In this document: positions 57,653 to 64,000 of the stretch, piece by piece
Position numbering within the stretch: position 1 is the first letter of the stretch
Layout: every line of letters starts with the position of its first letter
Assembly (NCBI GenBank): GCA_026315105.1
Contig: CM048744.1
Location: 358,113,168 to 358,177,167, forward strand
DNA: 64,000 nucleotides
Direction of reading: 5' to 3'
Source of the DNA: Locusta migratoria
Lineage: Eukaryota > Arthropoda > Insecta > Orthoptera > Acrididae
The notes under the pieces: generated by a model
What the model saw: the letters and a program-made list of their open reading frames with translations, nothing else
Databases searched by the model: none
Told to the model about the DNA's origin: nothing
Program-made: the position numbers and the translations under genes

Positions 57653-57725
57653 ACAGATTTGCCGCCCCTCGGAAAATGCCGCCCCGTGCGGCCGCACGTT
57701 TCTCACGTGCCTTGCGCCGGCCCTG

Positions 57726-57928
57726 GCCTGTTATTCCAAACTCTTTGTGTGTACTGCTGTGCATTAGTACAGATCAGGGTGGCAGTAGGAAAATCACCTG
57801 TTCAAGGCACTCGCTGCCCTGAGCGCATCCGAAGGACAGTCTATCATCCAGCAGTGAACGGCTACACCGGCGGATTAATGCATCTCTTCGGAGCCACGAG
57901 TCATATCTGTGGACGGAGACACTGCCAA
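57726..57928 (+). pseudogene. Gypsy-type integrase fragment (core middle)
   Basis: With a frame change, pieces read TDQGGSRK (near the second catalytic Asp) and RRTVYHPAVNGYTGGL (matching the TAYHPA-NG-VER block). It continues the integrase interrupted at 55064. Confidence 0.75.
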
Positions 57929-58015
57929 TCTACATCTACATGGGATACTCAGCAAATCACATTTAAGTGCCTGGCAGAGGCGCGTAACGTAACAATCGTG
58001 CTGTGAGGCCTGCGT
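57929..58015 (-). mobile_element. LINE 3'-end snippet
   Basis: CATCTACATGGGATACTC, then CACATTTAAGTGCCTGGCAG, the same 3' end as at about 4150 and 13870, here about 60 bp only. Confidence 0.65.
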
Positions 58016-58039
58016 GCAAGTGTCAAACACGACCTGGGA

Positions 58040-58560
58040 ATGATATCAGCTGACCTAGTCCATGACCAGCAGTGAGATTACATGGCGAATTCATTGGCAA
58101 AGTGCCACCTGCTATTGTTGACACACCAGACTTTATCAGCAGACTGCGCAAATTTGAAAATTTCGGCTCATTACAGCAAGAGAGAAAGTGACCTGACGCC
58201 CATTCGTTTTCGCCGACTTTTCGAGCTACAAGCAAGTGTTTGTACGGCACGACGTGGTGCGCAAACCTCTGCAGCCACCATACGAGGGGCCGTTGCAGTA
58301 CTCAGCAGAGGAGATAGACATTTACTGTCGACATCATGGGTACAAAAACAACAGTTTCCATTGATTGGGTAAAACTTACCTTCTGCGCTGTGTCTGCTGG
58401 AGCACAAAACCATCGCTACGCCGCTCCTGGACGCGATAAAACCACCAGCCCCCTGTCTCACTGTACCACAGACAACGAGTGCCACACGCGGCAAATTCAA
58501 GATAGCAGAACTAGTCGGAACGCTAGGTGAAGTTCAATCGAAAATATTGTTAATACTAAG
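58040..58560 (+). pseudogene. Gypsy-type integrase C-terminal fragment
   Basis: In pieces: GEFIGKVPPAIVDTPDFIS, RLRKF, and farther VRKPLQPPYEG-like, then FTVDIMGTKTTVSIDWVKL. This is the tail of gypsy integrases (H-VRKPLQPPY-GP--V--R, then T-S-DR-K). Frameshifts are present. A purine tract AAGGGGGGAAG follows at about 58558-58568. Confidence 0.82.
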
Positions 58561-58790
58561 GGGGGAAGTGACATAGTGGCAGTGTAGTGTTTTCACAGAG
58601 TAGAAGTGCGCAGCTATTCCGGTGGTTAAACCAGTGATCTCAATTATTAACACTGGATACACAACTGTAGTGGTTAGAATCTGCGAAAATTGTGACGGTC
58701 TATTATAGTTACGTTGGCAACTCCGTACGTATATATCAGGTTATTGTTATGGCACTTGTGTCTTCAGAAAATAAGTTATGAAAGGAAGAA
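58557..58790 (+). mobile_element. Polypurine tract and probable start of the gypsy 3' LTR
   Basis: The polypurine tract at 58558-58568 is followed by TGACATAGTGGCAGTG, the place where a 3' LTR begins. No matching 5' LTR lies in the window and the right LTR end is not seen before the Penelope-like element starts, so it appears truncated. Confidence 0.5.
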
Positions 58791-59301
58791 ACAATTTTAC
58801 CCAAGGACATCATGCTTAGTTTCGACGTAAAGTCATTGTTCACCAATGTGCCTGTAGACGGAACTGTTGGCATCCTACAAGAGCATGTCCCGCCAGATAT
58901 ATGCGACCTAGTTCAGTTGTATTTATCTTCGACTTACTTCAAGTGACAAGAAAGATACTATAGGTAAACTGACGGCATAGCAATGAGGTCTCCCTTATCC
59001 CCATTAGCATCCGACATATTCATGGAGGCCTTCGAATTAACGGCACTTTGTTTCGGTCCTTTACGACATGATCGCATTATGGCCCCACGGTGAGATGGAG
59101 CTACACAGATTTCATGATCATATGAACAAATTGGACAAGAAGATCCAAATCGAGAAGGATGGCACTATTCTATTCCTAGATGTGGAAGTTTACAGAACAA
59201 GGAATGGCATGCTTGGGCACAGGGTATATCGGAACCCTACACATACCGACAGGTATTTGCACGCCCAATCAAACCACCACCCAACACAGAAGAACTCACT
59301 G

Positions 59302-59502
59302 CCGCAGCGGAGCGGCCGAGCGCATGGAGGCGCTATGCAACGATGCGCAAGGCCGTTCCCCGTCGGGAGTTCGAATCCCCCCTCGGGCATGGATGTTTGT
59401 GTCGTCTTTAGTATAAGATAGTTCATAATTAGTTTGTAAGTTTAGGGATTGAGGCCCCGCAGTTAAGTCCCTTAAGCTTTACAAACATTTCAACATTTAT
59501 CC
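59302..59502 (+). mobile_element. tRNA-derived SINE inside the Penelope RT
   Basis: Head CCGCAGCGGAGCGGCCGAG, B-box GAGTTCGAATCCCCC, common body. ACTCACTG flanks it (59294-59301 and 59503-59510), a short target duplication. Confidence 0.85.
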
Positions 59503-59849
59503 ACTCACTGACGATTCGCGCACAGTGCCTAAGTGATTAAGACAACAAAACAGCTGAGCTCAAAAAACTACAAACATTTCTGGCCAATGGCTACAACCAC
59601 AAAGTGATTCACACCGCCATGGATACAAATAAAATAAACAGCAATAGGCTGTCGATAAAAAGCAGCCAGCAGCACGCTTACCATATGTGAAAAACGTCAC
59701 ATATCGGATTGTTAAACATATTCGCCGGGTTGGTGCCCAGCCTTTCTTCCCTAGTAGGCACAAGAGCCAGGAGATACTTGGCTCCACAAAGGACAAGATA
59801 GAGGCACTATACGCAGGAGTATACGAAGTGGAATGGGAGTGTGGAGAGC

Positions 59850-60032
59850 CGGCCGCGGTGGCCGAGGAGACTGATGCGCTCCAGCCGTGGTCTGCACGGC
59901 CACTACGGTCGGGGGTTCGAATCCCCCCTCGGGCATGGATATTTGTGCCGTCCTTAGTATTAGCTAGTTCATAAGTAGTTTGTAAGTTTAGGGACTGATG
60001 ACCTCGTAGTTAATTCCCATAAGCTGTACGCG
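59850..60032 (+). mobile_element. tRNA-derived SINE inside the Penelope GIY-YIG region
   Basis: Head GGCCGCGGTGGCCGAGGAGA, B-box GGGTTCGAATCCCCC near 59910, body to CCCATAAGC. No target duplication was found, and about 15 residues of the GIY-YIG core seem to be missing at the site, so insertion was accompanied by deletion or followed by it. Confidence 0.85.
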
Positions 60033-60420
60033 AACATGAACGCTACATTCGACTAGGCCAACACAATAAAATTGCAGTAGCCGATTGCAGCAAAAAGATA
60101 AAATTTAATGATGCCAGAAAACTCGCTAAGCAACCAGGTATGGTTAAATGCAAGATAAGGGAAGCCATCGAAATTTTAAAACTTCCTAATAACATGAACA
60201 GAGAAGATGGACTCAGCCATCACAGCGAAATAGGCCGTACTAACAATACAACACGCGAGCGTCACCAGCTAGCAACTGCCGCCGCGCGGCCCACGGCCAG
60301 CAGGAGAGAAACGGAAGCCCTCACCCCATTCGCCGATGAACACCAATCAGGTCTCGCTATGCAAGAAGCAACGGCTAACCCCCACTCCTTCCACCTCAGC
60401 ATCCTATCATAATAAAGTTT

Positions 60421-61029
60421 TCATTCTTCCGCCAAAAACCACCAATAACATTGTTGATTTTAAAAGTTATGGCATAATGTCTTGTTGACAGTAAAGATAA
60501 AATTTAGTGACAACCAGCTCACATCAGTATACCCGGAGGAAAACCACTGTAACGTTGGCCGAAACTTCGGTTATTAAAGTAATAGCCTTCTTACATCATG
60601 ACGCGCTACAACACCCAGAAAACTTTTAAGTCAAATTATGAACGACTGATAACTTTAATAAATTCTTAACGGTGAACTTTGTGTCGCTTAGGTTGTAGAG
60701 AAGTCGAAGTAAAGGGTGTAGAGTTCGGATCCATATGGGAGTTTTATTTTTATTCGCAACTAGTGTTGCTATTGCGTTTTATTTAGTGAATAAATTGTCC
60801 TGTTGTAGACGGTATTTCTCGTATTTAGTTTTATATTTGCCTTTTGTGTATACTGTTTTCCGTTCGATCTCACAGAATGGATATGCAAGCTGTGTGGAAA
60901 ATCATGCTTATATCATACGCCTCGAATCTGTCTTTATTACGCCTTTATTTATTTGCCTACAACAGCGGAATTTATTCATTGACTGGAATATCGGAAAAAC
61001 ACTAGTTCTGAATCAAAATATAACTTCGG
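60421..61029. other. Penelope 3' flank and unassigned sequence
   Basis: GTTGGCCGAAACTTCGG at about 60555-60572 resembles the GAAAC half of a hammerhead motif, but CUGAUGA is absent. A 122-codon frame (60735-61103) with a hydrophobic start runs into the next transposon's TIR and is not credited. Confidence 0.4.
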
Positions 61030-61031
61030 TA

Positions 61032-61681
61032 CCAGGTGACCAAAAAGTCAGTATAAATTTGAAAAACGTAATAAATCACGGAATAATGTTGATAGAGGTG
61101 TAAAAATTGACACACATGCTTAGAATGACATGGGGTTTTATTAGAAAAAAAAAAAAGGTTCAAAAAATGTCCGACATATGGCGCTTCATCTGATCAGAAA
61201 AGCAATAATTAGCATAACAAATTAAGATAAAGCAATGATGATGTTCTTTACAGGAAATGCTTAATATGTTCACCATCATTCCTCAACAATAGCTGTAGTC
61301 GAGGATTAATGTTGTGAACAGCACTGTAAAGCATGTCCGGAGTTATGGTGAGGCATTGGCGTCGGATGTTGTCTTTCAGCATCCCTAGAGATGTCGATCG
61401 ATCACAATACACTTGCGACTTCAGGTAACCCCAAAGTCAATAATCGCACGGACTGAGGTCTGGGGACCTGGGAGGCCAATCATGGCGAAAGTGGCGACTG
61501 AGCACACGATCATCAACAAACGCAACAGATCTTTCACGCGTCTAGCAATACTGTGTGCTTTTTTCCCCCCTAATAAAATCCCATGTCATTCCTAGCATGT
61601 GTGTCTATTTTTACCTCGCTATCTACATTAATCCGTGATTTATCAAGTTTTGAAATTTAATCTGACTTTTTGATCACCTGG
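61032..61681. mobile_element. mariner-like element with long TIRs and TA target, internally deleted
   Basis: Ends CCAGGTGACCAAAAAGTCAG and CCAGGTGATCAAAAAGTCAG (inverted) are followed by homology for about 110 bp on each side. TA flanks both ends (61030-61031, 61682-61683). Between them the minus strand keeps transposase pieces: SPCDY-like, DRSTSLGMLKDNIRR-like, CLTITPDML-like and LLLRNDGEHI-like, with frameshifts. Length is 650 bp, so most of the transposase gene is gone. Confidence 0.78.
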
Positions 61682-61710
61682 TATACTACTGTTTCGTTGC
61701 ACGAGTACGA

Positions 61711-62048
61711 TTAATTACATGAAATATGTTTGTAATTCTATGGGACCAACCAACTTTGGTGATAAGTCCCTAGACTTACAAACTACTTAAACAATTTCAG
61801 CTCTGCCCAATCGCAGTTGATGACATACATTCTGTGAATATGAAAGAATAACAACTGCAGATCAGAAGTGACGTCTGTTATTTCGGAACATACGCCACAC
61901 ACACACACACAAACACGCACACGCACGTTAAACTAACCTAAGGACAACACACACATCCATGACCGTGGGAGGATTCGAACCACCGACGCGGTAGGCCGCG
62001 CGATCCGTCACGTGGCGTTCCAGACCGCTCGGCTACTCCCGCGCGGCT
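61711..62048 (-). mobile_element. tRNA-derived SINE split by a 135-bp insertion
   Basis: The minus-strand head (B-box GGATTCGAACC on the plus strand near 61970) and body are those of the copy at 587-764. TTAAAC is duplicated at 61787-61792 and 61928-61933 around a foreign insert that includes a CA-rich tract (61898-61926). Confidence 0.7.
61793..61927. mobile_element. 135-bp insertion in the SINE
   Basis: Flanked by 6-bp TTAAAC. Starts AATTTCAGCTCTGCCCAATC and ends with the CA-rich tract. No inverted ends. Nature unknown. Confidence 0.5.
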
Positions 62049-62828
62049 TAATTACATGTCTCAAATATTTTGTAAATAGTATTCACATTTTAAGAACAGG
62101 TGTTTCCCGTTGTAATCCTGCGTCTCTTCAAGACTATCCGACGCGTGGCTAGTAACAGAGCGCCTCCGCTACCGTATAAAAGATCAGAAAAAAAGCTTCT
62201 TGTTCACCTGGACTGCGCGGCAGCATCAGCGCTGACTTCGCAGCATCAGCACCGAAGGTACGGCACGTGGCCCTTGCCTCACTGCTCTGGCTCGAAACTG
62301 TCATGCCCGTTACGGAATTAATAACAGTAAATATTCGGCGTACACAAAATCATTAAACTCGGAAAGTTCTTCGCCGATTACTTTGAAATTTTGACACAAC
62401 GCTGCTTTCTAATACACGAACGTTTTCTATGCCTATTTCTTTAATGAATGATATGTAATCTATACACGGATAACTTCATTGAAACAACGTTTCACCGTTA
62501 TGAAATTCATATAGATTTCTATTTGACGTATAGTAAACAATTAGGTTCACAGAAAGACGCACATATATCAGTGCAACGTTGTATCAGTATTTCAGAACAT
62601 TCAACCATCAACTTTCGTAGATAACAGATTTTGAACGTAACACCAAATAAGACTCTAAGTAAGAGTGCGTTTAAGAGGAGGTAGAAGAGCGGGAGAAAAT
62701 TTACGTAAGGAGAGGTGAGGGAGAGGGTGGCGAGGAGAGGGAACTTCAGTTGCATATAGTGAAGATTTGTGGACCAGTTACAGACTCGCTTAGCTTTGTG
62801 TGCTAAAAGTGAGTTTGGATTCTTACAA
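62049..62828. other. Unassigned; contains a TATA-like sequence
   Basis: 62170-62330 is GC-rich relative to its surroundings, with CGTATAAAAG at 62174-62183 and a repeated CAGCATCAGC. It could be a retroelement LTR fragment. A G/A-rich stretch lies at 62640-62740. Confidence 0.3.
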
Positions 62829-63917
62829 GGAGTCCACATGGGTGTCGGATTTTAGAATTTTTTCTTATATACGGTACGTGAAGTATCGAACTTAAATAAC
62901 AATCTGTCAAAGCCATTCGACGCAACTCTCAAACATTCTCGAGAAAATCGACTGTGAAGTTTTGCAGTTTTCACGGAAGTACCGATAACTAAAACAGTTG
63001 CATCACCTGTTGGTGTAGCTCAGACGGTAGCGTTCTGGGCTTGGTGGTTCGATCCAGCAGAGACTGATTTATATTTTTAATTTTTTCGTTGTGTTCGAAT
63101 ACCTACATAATTTTAATATCTAACGGTAAATTTTATGAAAAATGCACGTATTTTTATTTATTCGTAACTTTCTACATTTTATAAAATAATCAAAAACATA
63201 TGTTACATTTTTTACAATACCGGCTTCACTATTAGTTGATGACGGTTGTCTTTTTTTAAGTTTGTTAAGAGCTACGACACTGTTTTTGGAAAGTCCTCTG
63301 CATAGCTACTAATGGCTTTCGAAGCAGCTACCCTACACATCCATCGTTTTAGGCGACGACAAGGTGTTCAGTTCGTCTACTAACACATAAAAACTGACAC
63401 AACACATTGAATTAGAGATCCCTAAATGTTTTAGGTATCTGAATTTGAAAACGACGAAAAAATAGCTCTCACAAACTTAAGTATACAAAAGACTACCATG
63501 GTCAATTAATGGTGAAACGGACACTGTTAAAAATGTAACGTATGTTTTTTTATTGAAAGCATCATAATTATAAAATATAGAAAATTACGAATAAATAAAA
63601 ATACATGGATTTTTCATAAAAATTACCGTTTGATATTAAAACTATGTAGGTATTCGGACACAACGAAAAAATTAAAAATATAAATCAGTTTCTGCAGGAA
63701 TCTATCCACTAACTCTATAGTTGCTGAGCTACAGCAACAGATGATGCAAATGTTTTAGTAATCGGTACTTCCGTGTACCAGCAAAACTTCAAAGTCGATT
63801 TTCTCGAGAATTTTTGAAAGTTGCGTCGAATGGCTTTGACTGATTGTTATTTAAGGTCTATACTTCACGTACCGTAAATATGAAAAAAATCTAAAATCCG
63901 ACACCCATGTGGTCTCC
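62829..63917. mobile_element. Long-inverted-repeat element with tRNA-like segments in both arms
   Basis: Arms of about 390 bp (62829-63217 and 63525-63917) are inverted copies. Ends GGAGTCCACATGGGTGTCGG and GGAGACCACATGGGTGTCGG. TTACAA lies on both sides (62823-62828, 63918-63923). The left arm has GTAGCTCAGACGGTAGCG and GGTTCGATCC, resembling tRNA A and B boxes; the right arm has a more degraded GTAGCTCAGCAAC. The spacer is about 307 bp and non-coding. Confidence 0.65.
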
Positions 63918-63949
63918 TTACAAGTAAGAGGACTGCATTAATGCGAATA

Positions 63950-63963
63950 TATATATATATATA
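63950..63963. repeat. (AT)n microsatellite
   Basis: About seven AT units near the window end. Confidence 0.85.
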
Positions 63964-64000
63964 GGATAACTTCACTTGGGAGGGCTTGTATAGTTTCACG

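Larger units (their letters stand above)
55065..57725. mobile_element. hAT-type element inserted in gypsy integrase
   Basis: Ends CAGGGCCAGCGCAAG (55065) and the inverted CTTGCGCCGGCCCTG (to 57725) are terminal inverted repeats of the CAGGG class. The 8-bp flanks GACTGTTG (55057-55064) and GCCTGTTA (57726-57733) match at six of eight positions. Near both ends GCCGCCCC and GCCCCGTGCG recur as subterminal motifs. No hAT transposase is readable; later insertions fill the interior. Confidence 0.72.
58790..60420 (+). mobile_element. Penelope-like retroelement broken by two SINEs
   Basis: Plus strand: SFDVKSLFTNVPVDGTVGIL (58820), LQLYLSSTYFK-like, GIAMRSPLSPLASDIFMEAF (about 58975-59035), LDKKIQIEKDGTILFLDVEV and RNPTHTDRYLHAQSNHHPTQ (59120-59290), NVTYRIVKHIRRVGAQPFFP (59690-59750), STKDKIEALYAGVYEVEWEC (59788-59850), then HERYIRLGQHNKIAVADC and KQPGMVKCKIREAIEILK (60035-60185). 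RT plus a GIY-YIG start defines Penelope. AMRSP replaces AMGSP. Stops and SINEs at 59302-59502 and 59850-60030 inactivate it; most of the GIY-YIG core is lost at the second SINE. Confidence 0.88.

Noticed and set aside
60735..61103. 122-codon plus frame with a hydrophobic N-terminus
   Set aside because: Its last third is the terminal inverted repeat of a mariner-like element; no family was recognised.
62174..62183. CGTATAAAAG as a promoter TATA box
   Set aside because: No gene follows in either direction; a single motif in AT-rich DNA is weak evidence.
63010..63060. tRNA-like GTAGCTCAGACGGTAG segment as a tRNA gene
   Set aside because: The anticodon arm and acceptor stem do not form, and a degraded copy sits in the opposite arm of the inverted element.
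1..64000. CRISPR arrays, bacterial operons or phage modules
   Set aside because: No regularly spaced short repeats with unique spacers and no prokaryotic gene packing; the window is clearly eukaryotic nuclear DNA.

Overview
The window reads as nuclear DNA from an insect with a very large, repeat-rich genome. Long AT-rich stretches, a host gene with kilobase introns, tRNA-derived SINEs, and RTE-like, I-like, Penelope-like, gypsy, mariner/Tc1 and hAT-like remnants all point that way. The repeat mixture and the protein sequence of the one host gene best fit an orthopteran such as a locust or grasshopper. The species is an inference, not something the sequence proves.

One host gene can be supported: adenylate kinase 2 (AK2/Adk2), on the minus strand. 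Six coding exons lie between 32275 (ATG) and 9965 (TAG). They splice with consistent phases and GT/AG borders into a 245-residue enzyme with an intact P-loop, NMP-binding region, LID and C-terminal helix. About 22.3 kb of genomic DNA carries 738 bp of coding sequence; the other ~21.6 kb is intron, filled with transposable elements.

Layout. 1-9.6 kb (beyond the 3' end of AK2): a decayed tandem repeat split by a TIR element, a MITE, SINEs, and an inactivated I-like LINE on the minus strand (zinc-knuckle gag, RT, RNase H). 9.6-32.3 kb: AK2. Intron 5 holds a 1.6-kb inverted-repeat element bounded by a 12-bp target duplication, with a hammerhead-ribozyme-like motif near each outer end. Intron 4 holds a Penelope-like element. 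Intron 2 holds an RTE-like LINE split by a foldback, a Tc1 fragment, an I-like LINE tail and a second copy of the MITE. 32.3-51 kb: SINEs, a hAT fragment, a Jockey-like RT scrap, a perfect 153-bp tandem duplication, a 5'-truncated RTE-like LINE with target duplication, a mariner fossil, a second Penelope lineage and a ~168-bp-period decayed array. 51-60.5 kb: a nest in which a gypsy-type LTR retrotransposon is split by a TIR element (itself hosting a LINE tail and a SINE) and by a 2.66-kb hAT-type element (hosting a DDE transposase fossil and SINEs), followed by a Penelope-like element broken by two SINEs. 60.5-64 kb: a mariner-like element with long TIRs, a split SINE, and a 1.1-kb element whose long inverted arms each carry a tRNA-like segment.

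No intact transposon gene, functional tRNA or rRNA gene, CRISPR array or bacterial operon was found. The most notable signal is the set of inverted-repeat elements with hammerhead-like motifs, probably Penelope-related. Next is a Penelope/SINE junction found at two separate loci.
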